In this document: one piece after another, positions 41,395 to 49,727 of the stretch
Numbering within the stretch: position 1 is the stretch's first letter
Layout of the letters: each line of letters opens with the position of its first letter
Assembly (NCBI GenBank): GCA_016865505.2
Contig: AP025252.1
Coordinates: forward strand, 5,106,137 to 5,170,136
Reading direction: 5' to 3'
Length of the DNA stretch: 64,000 nt
From: Bryobacterales bacterium F-183
GTDB taxonomy: Bacteria; Acidobacteriota; Terriglobia; Bryobacterales; Bryobacteraceae
The notes under the pieces: model-generated
What the model saw: only the letters and a program-made list of their open reading frames with translations
Databases searched by the model: none
What the model was told of the DNA's origin: nothing
Translations under genes and position numbers: made by a program

Positions 41395-44007
41395 TTAAAA
41401 CTGCAAACGAAGCTGCAAGCGGAAGGTACGACCGTCGTTCAAGGTGTTGGTGATCTTGCCGAAGGCGGGAGAACTCAAGTCCGGGTTGGGATCAGCAAAC
41501 TGGGGAGTATTGAAGAAGTTTATAGACTCGGCGCGGAACTGCAGTTTCATTTCGCGCGCGATGCTCCAACTGCGGGCGAGCGAAGTGTTGAGATTGCGGA
41601 TACCGCCGCGACGGAAGGTAGCGACACCGAGGTTGCCGGCTAAGTCTGTTGGCGCGATGGTGGCAAAGGCAGAACGCGGCAAGATGATATCCGGGCGGTT
41701 TACGGCGAGGCCCAAAATCGAGGTATCGACGAGGTTGGGACGGTCGCCATTGACACCATCGACATTGCCGGAGCCCGGTCCGTCTGAGCCAGTGATGACA
41801 GTGAACGGCATGCCGGACTTGGCAAGGAATACGGCGTTCCAATTCCATTCGCCGAGCCAGCGCATGCGGCGGACGCGTGGCACGCTGTAATTCATGCGAA
41901 GCAGGAAGGCGTGACGCTGATCGAATAATGAAGCGCCTTTCAAGTCCTTGGTAACGTCAAAGGGTGTCTGGCTATAGCCCTGGCGCGCGTCATCGCCGGC
42001 AGCGGTGTTGAGGTATGTCGCGCCGGTATCGATCGCCTTGCTGAACCAATAGGAAGCATCGAGTGTGAGACCGCGGAAGTTGGGCGCGATGAGCGAGACG
42101 CGACCCGCATCGAAGTAGGCATTGGCGCCGTTTTCGACGACACGGTAGTCAAAGTAGTTGGGGTCCGGACGGCGGTCCTGCACGGTGTTGGTGGTTTGCG
42201 CGATGCCGGGTACGGGACGGGCGCGATTGAGATGCCAAAGGATCAGAAGCTTGCGGGAGCGCGAGCCGACGTAGCCGGTCTGGATGCGCCAGTTGCGATG
42301 AAGCGTACCTTCCCAGCTGAAGTTGTAATGGTGCGTATACGGCGCCTGGAGGTCCGACGGGTAGGTCGAGAAGATGGAACGGGCGGTGGGAGATACGACG
42401 ACGTTCGCCGCGGGATTGATGAGGTTCGGCGCGAGGATTTCCACCTTTAAGAAATTGGGGAGATTCCAACGCGTCTGCTGCAGGGTGGTGGGAAAGATGT
42501 CGCCGAAGTGGAGGCCCCAGGCCGAGCGGATGACACCGTAAGACTTGGGCAAACGGTAGGCGAAGCCGAAGCGGGGTCCGAAATTATTACAGTCGCATGA
42601 ATACGGTATGACGTCGAGGTTGTCCTTTTCATGCGGCGCGGGGAGCGGCGTGTAGCGCACGGCGTAAGACAACGTAAGGTTGGAGTTGACGCGCCAGACG
42701 TCGCCGGCGGAGAAGTTGGCTTCCCAGCCGCGGTGGTAACGCTGGGGGTCCCCAAAGGCGTAGCTGAAGCGGCTGACGCGGCCTTCCAAAAAGTTGGTGA
42801 TGGCGTCGCGACCAAAGTCGTTGCGGAAGTAGTAATTGCCGCGGTTGCTGGAGACTTCAAAGGTATTGAAGTGGGCGCGGATGAGGTCGGCGGCGAAGGT
42901 AAAGGAGTGGTTGCCGGAACGGCGTTGGAGCAGCGCGGCGCCACGGAAGCGATTGTAGGAGCGGTCCAGCGGGACGTTGCTGCCGGGACCCAGCTTTTCA
43001 AAGGCTGTCCCGATTTGTACCTGGGGCCCGACGGCGTCGGGTTCGGGTACGAGCATGGTGGTGTTGCGATCGACGCCCAAGGTGAAGTCGGCCTGGGTGC
43101 GAGGGTCGAAGCTGTGGGCAAGGCCGAGTCTTGCGGAATGCGAGCGCGTGGTGGTGATGGGGTTTTGCCCGGCCACCAACTGGAAGGCGTCGACGAACTG
43201 CGAGGTAAAGGTATGGCGCGCGCTGAGGCGGCTTTTGGCCGTTAGCTTCTGGTCAAGCTGGGCGGACGTACTGTTGGTGTCGACGCGCTGCGGGGAATTC
43301 GTGTTCAGCGCGCGACGATCGATGTCGGTACGGTTGGGGCTGATGGCCGGAAAGGCGTTGATGAAGCGCTGGATGAGCGCGTACTCGGCGGGGTTGGTGG
43401 TCCGCGGGGTACGTTCGGAGTCGAGCGGGACCAGGATGTTGCCGTTGACGAAGCCGCTGACCTTTTGCTGTGACAGATCTGCCGAGAAGAACGCACCTTT
43501 CCAAAGAGAGGTGCCGACGTTTACGCCGTACTGGTTGTCGCGGGCGGGCATCACGTCGCCGACCTGGAAGAAGGATCGCGCGGAGAAGGCGCTGTTGCCG
43601 TGGGTAGCGTGGATGCTGCCGTGTAAAGCCGAGGCCGGGCGGAGGGCCGTGAGGTGAGGGATGGACGGTACGGGCGCGCCGAACTCCGTGCCGTAGTAGT
43701 TCCGCTCGGGGCGGAACTCGGTGATGATGGTCGCGCTGGTGCCCATCCGGGAGTTCAGTTCCTTCTGGGCGTTGTTGTCGATCTGGTTGAACTGGATGTT
43801 CTCGTTGCGGCGTGCTTCGCCACTTTCGGTGTTGGGCTTGCCGAGGAGATTCAGGTCGGTTCGCTTTTCCGCTTGTGGGGTAGGGGGAGCGGGAGCGGCG
43901 GATACTGGTGCGGCGGTGACGGCCGGCGAGGGCGGTTGGGCGGCCTGTACAGGGGGAGCCACCTGACCGAAACGAACCAATATCCAGACTAGTAAGACCG
44001 CATTCAT
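41395..44007 (-). CDS. Oar-like TonB-type outer-membrane protein without plug or CarboxypepD domain
   Basis: The 870-residue protein has a signal peptide (MNAVLLVWILVRFGQVAPPVQA) and a Pro/Ala-rich linker to about residue 50. From residue 100 it is an acidobacterial Oar-type beta barrel: LHGSIHATHGNSAFSARSFF, GWEANFSAGDVWRVN, RWNLPNFLKVEILAPNL, LTLDASYWFSKAID, and a C-terminal FRLQLRLQF. Typical members have an N-terminal carboxypeptidase-regulatory domain and a plug; here both are missing or reduced to 60-odd residues, so the protein is shorter than the usual 1000-1200. It may bind surface proteins or polymers. No substrate clue nearby. Confidence 0.85.
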   Translation of the reverse strand: MNAVLLVWILVRFGQVAPPVQAAQPPSPAVTAAPVSAAPAPPTPQAEKRTDLNLLGKPNTESGEARRNENIQFNQIDNNAQKELNSRMGTSATIITEFRPERNYYGTEFGAPVPSIPHLTALRPASALHGSIHATHGNSAFSARSFFQVGDVMPARDNQYGVNVGTSLWKGAFFSADLSQQKVSGFVNGNILVPLDSERTPRTTNPAEYALIQRFINAFPAISPNRTDIDRRALNTNSPQRVDTNSTSAQLDQKLTAKSRLSARHTFTSQFVDAFQLVAGQNPITTTRSHSARLGLAHSFDPRTQADFTLGVDRNTTMLVPEPDAVGPQVQIGTAFEKLGPGSNVPLDRSYNRFRGAALLQRRSGNHSFTFAADLIRAHFNTFEVSSNRGNYYFRNDFGRDAITNFLEGRVSRFSYAFGDPQRYHRGWEANFSAGDVWRVNSNLTLSYAVRYTPLPAPHEKDNLDVIPYSCDCNNFGPRFGFAYRLPKSYGVIRSAWGLHFGDIFPTTLQQTRWNLPNFLKVEILAPNLINPAANVVVSPTARSIFSTYPSDLQAPYTHHYNFSWEGTLHRNWRIQTGYVGSRSRKLLILWHLNRARPVPGIAQTTNTVQDRRPDPNYFDYRVVENGANAYFDAGRVSLIAPNFRGLTLDASYWFSKAIDTGATYLNTAAGDDARQGYSQTPFDVTKDLKGASLFDQRHAFLLRMNYSVPRVRRMRWLGEWNWNAVFLAKSGMPFTVITGSDGPGSGNVDGVNGDRPNLVDTSILGLAVNRPDIILPRSAFATIAPTDLAGNLGVATFRRGGIRNLNTSLARSWSIAREMKLQFRAESINFFNTPQFADPNPDLSSPAFGKITNTLNDGRTFRLQLRLQF

Positions 44008-44082
44008 CTAATTGAATTCCATAGTTTACCGCAACGTCATTGCAGCCCCGGCCAGTGCCGCAAGTGGAGGGTAAGATAGAGG

Positions 44083-45291
44083 ATGGTGTCCAACGAACAG
44101 CGTCTGCCGGCAGAGGCCGGACTGCTCGAAGCCAAAGGTACGCGACCCGCGCTGGCCGGCTTCTTCGTCTCCGGACTCCTCCTCTCCTTTCTAGGCGCGA
44201 TTCTTCCGGTTTGGGGTTACCACTACACGGAACTCTACATCCAGGTGGGCAACTACTTTGTTGCGTTCAACGGCGGGTTGTTTTTGTCCAACCGGATCGC
44301 CGAGCGGCTTTTGTTAAAGACCGGGATACGCTGGTGCCTGATCGCATCGTGCGTGGCGTCGTGCCTGGCGATGCTTTGGCTGGCCTGGTTTTCCCCGCCC
44401 CATCCGGCACCCTTCCGTCTTGTCGGCCTGCTTGTACTGGGTTGTGGAGCGGGCCTTTTACATTCGGCGATCTTTCAGGCAATCGGGCCGATCTATCGTC
44501 ATGATCGCGCCGCTACAGTCAACATCGCCGGGATTTTCTTTGGTTTGGGCTGCCTGACGATGGCTCTGCTGGTGGCCGGCACCTATTATGTGTACAACGT
44601 GCAGAGCATCCTGGTGCTGCTGGCGGTGATCCCCGGATTTTTCGCGATCGCATACCGGCGAACGGTGTACGATGTGCCGGTGATCAAGCCGCCGAGTATG
44701 GCGGAGGTGATGGCGGACTTTCGGAGTCCCGTAGCCATTCAGTTTGGGGTGCTGCTTTTGTTGCAGTTCGCGAACGAATGGTCCATTGCCGGATGGCTGG
44801 CGCTGTTTGTGATCCAGCGGTTGGGCATCAATCCTTCCACGTCTCTCTTTTATTTGGCCTTTTACTGGACGGCGTTGCTGGTGGGTCGGATTGTGGCGCA
44901 GCGGGTACTGGCGATTGCGAGCCATGGAAAAATTCTATTCGCCGGTGCGGGATCTGCAATGCTGGGCTGCGCGATCCTGTCGTTGACGGACAACCAGTTT
45001 GGCGTGATCAGCGGGATTGTTTTCGTTGGCGCAGGCTTCGCTCCGGTGTATCCTTTGGTCGTGGAGCAGATCGGGGATAAGTTTCCCTACTACGACCCGG
45101 TTTTCTACCACGGCATCTTCTCTTTAGCATTCACTGGTGCACTGTTGGCCCCAGCGGCGCTAGGATATCTTGCAGCGTGGCAAGGTGTAAAAAGCGTAAT
45201 GATTTTGCCCCTGGCGGGCAGTTCGCTGGTGTTCTTTCTGCTACTAGTGCTCTGGATTGAGTCACTCTTGGCGCAAAAACGCGCCAAGTGA
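44083..45291 (+). CDS. MFS transporter
   Basis: The 402-residue protein has twelve predicted helices, the first at LAGFFVSGLLLSFLGAILPVWG. Helix 4-5 has GLLHSAIFQAIGPIYRHDRAAT, a pattern seen in the FucP/sugar-related and uncharacterised MFS branches. The central cytoplasmic loop is short (YRRTVYDVPVIKPPSMAEV). No substrate-specific motif is recognised. The stop is 88 bases before the Crp-family gene on the same strand, which has its own promoter. It starts 75 bases from the divergent Oar-like gene. Confidence 0.88.
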   Translation: MVSNEQRLPAEAGLLEAKGTRPALAGFFVSGLLLSFLGAILPVWGYHYTELYIQVGNYFVAFNGGLFLSNRIAERLLLKTGIRWCLIASCVASCLAMLWLAWFSPPHPAPFRLVGLLVLGCGAGLLHSAIFQAIGPIYRHDRAATVNIAGIFFGLGCLTMALLVAGTYYVYNVQSILVLLAVIPGFFAIAYRRTVYDVPVIKPPSMAEVMADFRSPVAIQFGVLLLLQFANEWSIAGWLALFVIQRLGINPSTSLFYLAFYWTALLVGRIVAQRVLAIASHGKILFAGAGSAMLGCAILSLTDNQFGVISGIVFVGAGFAPVYPLVVEQIGDKFPYYDPVFYHGIFSLAFTGALLAPAALGYLAAWQGVKSVMILPLAGSSLVFFLLLVLWIESLLAQKRAK

Positions 45292-45341
45292 CTTATTTTT
45301 AGCCACCTTTGGTCCGTTCACCCTCAAATCTGACCCACCCC

Positions 45342-45369
45342 GCGACAAAGGTTAAGGTTTGAGTATAAT
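45342..45369 (+). promoter_or_regulatory. Sigma-70-type promoter of the Crp-family gene
   Basis: A perfect TATAAT lies at 45364-45369, with GCGACA (four of six matches to TTGACA) at 45342-45347 and a 16-base spacer. Transcription would start near 45376, only about four bases before the ATG at 45380. The message would be almost leaderless and no ribosome-binding site fits in between. Confidence 0.55.
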
Positions 45370-45379
45370 CAAGGCACCA

Positions 45380-46183
45380 ATGAATTCTGCTCTAACCTCC
45401 CTAATCCGCGGGGAGCTCCTCAACTCAGAGGGCGTCAGACGATTAGCACCCGTCCGGCGATTTGCGAGCTTGCTGACGTCGGAGACCGCTCCGGAAAGTT
45501 TGTACTTCCTCGATTCGGGCTTTGTAAAGATCGTCCGGCGAGGGGAAGATGCAAAAGAAGTTATCGTCAGTATCATCGGCCCAGGGGAATTATTCGCGGA
45601 ACATGCAATTCAACGGATCTCACGACCGTTTACAGCGGAAGTAATCCAAGACGGAGTGATCTTCGAGATCCCCCGCGACGTTTTTCTGGCGTTCTGCCAG
45701 CGTCATCCAGAAGTTTGGAAGATGCTGTGGGAACTGTCGGTAGAGCGTCAACTGGATCTTGAACAGAAGGTTTCGCTGCTGTGCCTGCAGGATGTGGAGT
45801 ACCGCATTCTGTACTATCTGGCGCAGTTGGCGGGGCCGTTTGGACCGCCAGCCAGCGAGACGACGGAGTACAGCATCCCGCTTTCCCAAAGCGAGCTTGC
45901 CGCGCTCATCGGCGCCACGCGCGAGACGACCTCGACAACCCTCAACGCGTTGTCTCGGCAGGGACTACTCAGGCTTGGCAGGCGGATGGTAATTGTCGGA
46001 TCAAAGGAAGCCCTGCGAGCAGCCGCCAAAGCGCGTGCAGCAAAAGCAGGGGCAACCGCTGTCGCAGCCGTAGCCGCGACTGGAGTCGCACCCAGTATCG
46101 CCGCATCGGCCACCATCACAGGCGAAAACGACCAGGAATCTGCGGCAACCTCAGCAACTGCCTCGGAAACCGAGTCGAACTAG
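45380..46183 (+). CDS. Crp/Fnr-family transcriptional regulator with alanine-rich tail
   Basis: The ATG at 45380 gives 267 residues; a TTG 21 bases upstream lies over the -10 box and is unlikely. Residues 20-115 are a cyclic-nucleotide-binding-type barrel (SLYFLDSGFVKIVRRG, then IIGPGELFAEHA), without the arginine-serine pair that binds cAMP. Residues 150-215 are the winged helix (SIPLSQSELAALIGATRETTSTTLNAL, in which the recognition helix carries R-E-T-x-S). The last 45 residues are almost all Ala, Thr, Ser and Val, an unusual appendage. No FNR cysteine cluster is seen. Its stop overlaps the tiny convergent membrane-peptide gene. Confidence 0.92.
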   Translation: MNSALTSLIRGELLNSEGVRRLAPVRRFASLLTSETAPESLYFLDSGFVKIVRRGEDAKEVIVSIIGPGELFAEHAIQRISRPFTAEVIQDGVIFEIPRDVFLAFCQRHPEVWKMLWELSVERQLDLEQKVSLLCLQDVEYRILYYLAQLAGPFGPPASETTEYSIPLSQSELAALIGATRETTSTTLNALSRQGLLRLGRRMVIVGSKEALRAAAKARAAKAGATAVAAVAATGVAPSIAASATITGENDQESAATSATASETESN

Positions 46184-46287
46184 TGTGGGAGGTTTCGGGA
46201 TGGATTTTTGGGAGGCGAACCTGAAAGCGACTGGAGAAACAAAGCCAGTACAACCAACCCCGGAATGATCGCGCTCAGCAAAATCAT
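46180..46287 (-). CDS. Small 35-residue single-pass membrane peptide
   Basis: An ATG at 46287 opens a 35-codon frame ending at TAG (46180-46182), overlapping the Crp stop by four bases on the other strand. A GAAGAGGG ribosome site stands about ten bases before the ATG. The peptide has one hydrophobic stretch, MILLSAIIPGLVVLALFLQS, then a basic, proline-rich tail, PPKNPSRNLPH. That is the design of a small membrane protein with its tail in the cytoplasm or periplasm. No known family is recognised. The rest of the gap (46288-46442) shows no other gene. Confidence 0.5.
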   Translation of the reverse strand: MILLSAIIPGLVVLALFLQSLSGSPPKNPSRNLPH

Positions 46288-46442
46288 GATTGTTGACCCT
46301 CTTCTTTAAGCAAACGTCTTACTGCATTAGAGGTCCGCTCCATCTGGCTTGACGACGCTTGTGGCATAAAGATTTTGGCCACGGCGCGGTGAGCAGGGTG
46401 GAGCGGTTTTTATTCTGCCCGGTCATGTTACGTTTCCCTCAT

Positions 46443-47729
46443 ATGCATGTGGACTTGGCGTTTGGCCGTACGGGCTTGCCCATTGAGTTGCCGGAGGGCC
46501 CGGTGTACCGGGTGTTAGAGGCGCGGGGGGCGACGCCGTTAGCGGATCCGGCGGCCGCGCTGAACGACGCTCTGGACCATCCAATTGGCTGCGCACCACT
46601 GGCCGAAATGGCACGTGGCTGCGCGAGCGCCGCGATATCGGTTTGCGACATCACGCGTCCGGCACCGAATCGCCAGACTTTGCCACATATTCTGAAGCGG
46701 TTGGAAGGTGGCGGGATCCCTTCGAGCGGGATTCGGATTCTCATCGCCACGGGACTGCATCGGGCCGCGACGGAAGCGGAGATTCTGGAGATCGTGGGGC
46801 CGGAGATCGCGGCGAAGTACGCGGTGCTCAATCACGACGCGCGCGCGTTTGCCGAGCACCGGCACCTGGGCAGCACAAAGTCGGGCATCCCGGTGTACAT
46901 CGATGAGCGGTTTGTGTCGGCAGACCTGCACATCACGCTGGGATTTATTGAGCCTCACCTCATGCTTGGGTTTTCCGGGGGACGCAAGTTAATTGCCCCC
47001 GGCTTGGCGGCGCAGGAAACGATAAAGGTGATTCATAGCCCGAAGTACATGCGGCACGCAAGGTCCGTGGAAGGCTCGATTCAGAACAATCCGCTGCATT
47101 ACGAACTGGTTGAGATTGCGAGCATGGCGCGGCACGACTTTATGCTGGATGTCGCGCTAGCGCGGGACCGGCAGATTGCCGGTGTGTTTGCCGGCGAGCC
47201 TGTCGCGGCGCATCGGGCGGGCGTAGAGTTTGTGTCGAATACGTTGCTGGAGTTGCTCGACGAGCCTGTGGATGCAGTGATCACGACAGCAGCGGGCTAT
47301 CCGTTGGACCTGACGTTTTATCAAACGGTGAAGGGCATCACGGCGGCGCAACACATTCTGAAGCCAGGCGGAAAAATTCTGGTATTTGGGGCGTGTACGG
47401 AAGGGCCTGGAGCGCCGGAGTTTCAGGAGATGCTGAGGAGCTTTGGGTCGTACAGTGCGTTTCTGGATACGATTCGGGATCGCGAAGTGATCGTCGATCA
47501 ATGGCAGATGGAGAAACTGGCGCTCGTTGGCGAGCGGTTTGAAGTGATGTTCTACACGCCGGGCTTGCCTGCCGAATTCCGCGGGTGTTTTGGGACGAAC
47601 ATGTTTGGGTCACCCGAAGAGGCTGTGGCGGATCTGGTGCGGCGGTGTGGACCCGGAGCGAGGATCGCGGTGATTCCCGAAGGTCCGTATGTACTGGCGA
47701 AAGTTCGCGAGGCGGAACTGGTAGGTTAA
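46443..47729 (+). CDS. larA: LarA-type nickel-pincer racemase/epimerase
   Basis: I start at the ATG at 46443 (428 residues); an ATG six codons upstream is possible. The LarA family marks are present: CDITRPAPNRQTLPHIL near residue 65, IATGLHRAAT with a catalytic His, HRHLGSTKSGIPVYID with the second His, and LGFSGGRKLIAPG. TTAAGYPLDLTFYQTVKG follows in the C-terminal domain. LarA relatives use a nickel-pincer nucleotide to racemise lactate or epimerise other 2-hydroxy acids and sugars acids. The cofactor genes larB, larC and larE are not in the window. It is followed after five bases by the DinB gene. Confidence 0.9.
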   Translation: MHVDLAFGRTGLPIELPEGPVYRVLEARGATPLADPAAALNDALDHPIGCAPLAEMARGCASAAISVCDITRPAPNRQTLPHILKRLEGGGIPSSGIRILIATGLHRAATEAEILEIVGPEIAAKYAVLNHDARAFAEHRHLGSTKSGIPVYIDERFVSADLHITLGFIEPHLMLGFSGGRKLIAPGLAAQETIKVIHSPKYMRHARSVEGSIQNNPLHYELVEIASMARHDFMLDVALARDRQIAGVFAGEPVAAHRAGVEFVSNTLLELLDEPVDAVITTAAGYPLDLTFYQTVKGITAAQHILKPGGKILVFGACTEGPGAPEFQEMLRSFGSYSAFLDTIRDREVIVDQWQMEKLALVGERFEVMFYTPGLPAEFRGCFGTNMFGSPEEAVADLVRRCGPGARIAVIPEGPYVLAKVREAELVG

Positions 47730-47734
47730 TACGA

Positions 47735-48244
47735 ATGAGTCCCGAAAAAGCATCAGTGATTTTGGAGTACGTCGTCGCCAATGCGCGGCGTGAGATGAAG
47801 ACGACGGCGAGCGTACTGGCCGCCACGCCGCAAGCGAGCTTTGACTATAAGCCGGCGGACAAGTATATGGATGGCGGTACGCTGGCATGGCATATCGCGG
47901 TGACCGAGGTGTTCTTTTTGGAAGGTGTCGCGACGGGGAGCTTCACAGGGAAGCCGCCAAGCCAGCCAGCGGACGTCGTCTCCGGCGAACAGATCGCCGC
48001 GTGGTATGTGCAGGAAGTCACCAAAGTGCTGGACCGTTGCGCGGCGTTGACGCCAGAAGAAGCAGCTCGTGAAGTGGACTTTTTCGGCGTGTTCCAAAAT
48101 CCGGCTTGTACGTTTGTCACGCTCGCGACGCAGCATACGATTCATCATCGCGGACAGTTGTCGGCGTACTTGCGGCCAATGGGCGGCAAGGTTCCAGCGA
48201 TCTATGGTCCAAGTGGGGATGAGAATCCGTTCGCTAAAGGCTAG
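47735..48244 (+). CDS. DinB-family protein
   Basis: I start at the ATG at 47735 (169 residues). The four-helix DinB fold is marked by three metal-binding histidines: H53 in GTLAWHIAVTE and the two in the HTIHHRGQLSAYLR segment. The tail GKVPAIYGPSG is typical of a large thiol-transferase-like subgroup. DinB-like proteins are often mycothiol- or bacillithiol-dependent transferases; in acidobacteria the thiol is unknown. It lies five bases downstream of the LarA gene and overlaps the convergent SpoIID gene by eleven bases. Confidence 0.92.
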   Translation: MSPEKASVILEYVVANARREMKTTASVLAATPQASFDYKPADKYMDGGTLAWHIAVTEVFFLEGVATGSFTGKPPSQPADVVSGEQIAAWYVQEVTKVLDRCAALTPEEAAREVDFFGVFQNPACTFVTLATQHTIHHRGQLSAYLRPMGGKVPAIYGPSGDENPFAKG

Positions 48245-48986
48245 TGACTCTGGTACCCGGATAGTAGTGGCGTAGGATCTCTTCGGCGGTCTTGCCAGTG
48301 CGTGCAAGATCCGCCGCTCCTGCCTGGCACAAGCCTTTGCGATGCGCGAGACGCTTTGTATTGCCGGGGTGGCGCTGGCAGTAGTTGCATGGGACGGCCG
48401 CATAGACATAGCCGTCGGCATTCGCGACGCCAGCCTGGCGAGATCCCGTGCACGCTGCCGAGTACATGGCGGTGAGAATCTTTGATTGATACTGCAGCAC
48501 CAAGCCTTGGGTGGCTTTGGTGGCACGGGCTGCTGGATGATCTGACGCGATGGCGCCGCGGATGTGCTGGCAGTGTGTGGTGTCGCAGAAGGCGCGGTAG
48601 GCATGGCGCCCTGCGGGTAACGAGGCGAAGTAACTGCGTACGGCAATGGCTTGCGCTTCGAGAGCGGCGGCGGGCGTCGTAGACGGTAGCTCTGCGGCGA
48701 CGGTAGCGGCGACGGCGGATTCCAGGTCCAAGGTGAGGAGCGCGGTGAGGCCGGGTTCGACGCGCAAGTGGCCGGTGAAGGTACGTTCGATGCGGCCGGG
48801 GACGGAGAGAGTGAAGGTCCCGCTGACGTGGCATCCGACCTTGAGGGACAGCTTGCGCGCTTTGCCTTCGAGTTGTTTGCGGGTGCTGCCGCAGGTGACC
48901 TCCAACAGGCGATGGTCTGCGGGCGCGATGTCGAGTTCCGTTGGATGGAACAGTCCGAAGACGCTGATCACAACTTCGCGCAGCAT
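48234..48986 (-). CDS. SpoIID/LytB-type lytic transglycosylase
   Basis: The 250-residue protein has the SpoIID core. E99 in ATVAAELPSTTPAAALEAQA matches the catalytic glutamate of clostridial SpoIID, followed by AIAVRSYFAS. The FCDTTHCQHIRG segment (C134, H138, C139) recalls the zinc site reported for the clostridial enzyme; TAMYSAACTGSRQ holds the conserved S-x-x-x-G region. There is no evident signal peptide, though the N-terminus (MLREVVISVFGLF) is hydrophobic. The enzyme cleaves glycan strands lacking stem peptides. Its ATG directly follows the stop of the mini-transpeptidase gene. It contains several further cysteines (CNYCQRH). Confidence 0.9.
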   Translation of the reverse strand: MLREVVISVFGLFHPTELDIAPADHRLLEVTCGSTRKQLEGKARKLSLKVGCHVSGTFTLSVPGRIERTFTGHLRVEPGLTALLTLDLESAVAATVAAELPSTTPAAALEAQAIAVRSYFASLPAGRHAYRAFCDTTHCQHIRGAIASDHPAARATKATQGLVLQYQSKILTAMYSAACTGSRQAGVANADGYVYAAVPCNYCQRHPGNTKRLAHRKGLCQAGAADLARTGKTAEEILRHYYPGTRVTSL

Positions 48987-49727
48987 TTAGGTGAGGATCC
49001 TTTTGGCGGCGATGGCGCCGGGTACGCCATGTTCGCGGACGAGGATCACACGGCGAGGTTGATCTTCCGGCCAGAGCCAGATGGCGAGTCCATCACCGGG
49101 CATGGGCTTCGAGTGTTCGCATGGCGCGGTACCGGTTTTGGCGAGGCCTTTGCCGATGGCTCGCGCGGTGCCTTGCGTGGCGCAGAGGCGCATACCTTCT
49201 TTGATGGCCGGATGCTGTGCCGTGACGCGAAGGTACGCCTGTAGCAGGGCTGCTGGAGGGATACGCCAACTGCGTCCCAAACCGAGACGAGCGTCGATGA
49301 TGTCCGGCGCTTCCGGCAGGCCGTACTCAGCGCAGACCAACTGCATCTGGCGAGGATCGACTCGCTGGGACAGTTTTTCAAAGTAGCGATTGCAGGAGAG
49401 GGCCAGCGCGCGCGGGAGGTTGACGGCGCCGTGTACCTTGCCGCCCCAGCAGCCCTTGCAGTTGACCGTTGGAAAGCGCTGGTGCGTACGTTCGTAGGCG
49501 AGCGCGGTGAAGGGCTTGACCAGGCTGCCTGGCAACACAGGTTGATCGGCGCCACCGGTCCAGGCGCGATCCCGCAACGTGGATGTCGCGGGATCGTATT
49601 CGATGCGGTCGACGTTGGTCGCGTTGGCGGCGTGCAGCGCCTTTGTACAGCAGGCCAGCAACGCCGTGCGCCGGCTAACTGCGCTTGCGTTGGTAGACCA
49701 CAGACTGCCGGACCACGTTGCCTTCAT
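48987..49727 (-). CDS. Minimal penicillin-binding transpeptidase-like protein
   Basis: The 246-residue protein holds all three active-site motifs of a penicillin-binding protein: SLVK (S68-K71, in PGSLVKPFTAL), SCN (S111-N113) and KTG (K197-G199). The spacing is compact, about 43 and 85 residues, compared with some 55 and 150-plus in ordinary class A or B enzymes. IPPAALLQAYLRV matches the usual helix after SxN. No pedestal or glycosyltransferase domain is present and no clear signal peptide. The first ATG lies 53 bases inside the upstream gene; a TTG at 49661 is another possible start. It has eight cysteines. SpoIID follows with no spacing. Confidence 0.78.
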   Translation of the reverse strand: MKATWSGSLWSTNASAVSRRTALLACCTKALHAANATNVDRIEYDPATSTLRDRAWTGGADQPVLPGSLVKPFTALAYERTHQRFPTVNCKGCWGGKVHGAVNLPRALALSCNRYFEKLSQRVDPRQMQLVCAEYGLPEAPDIIDARLGLGRSWRIPPAALLQAYLRVTAQHPAIKEGMRLCATQGTARAIGKGLAKTGTAPCEHSKPMPGDGLAIWLWPEDQPRRVILVREHGVPGAIAAKRILT

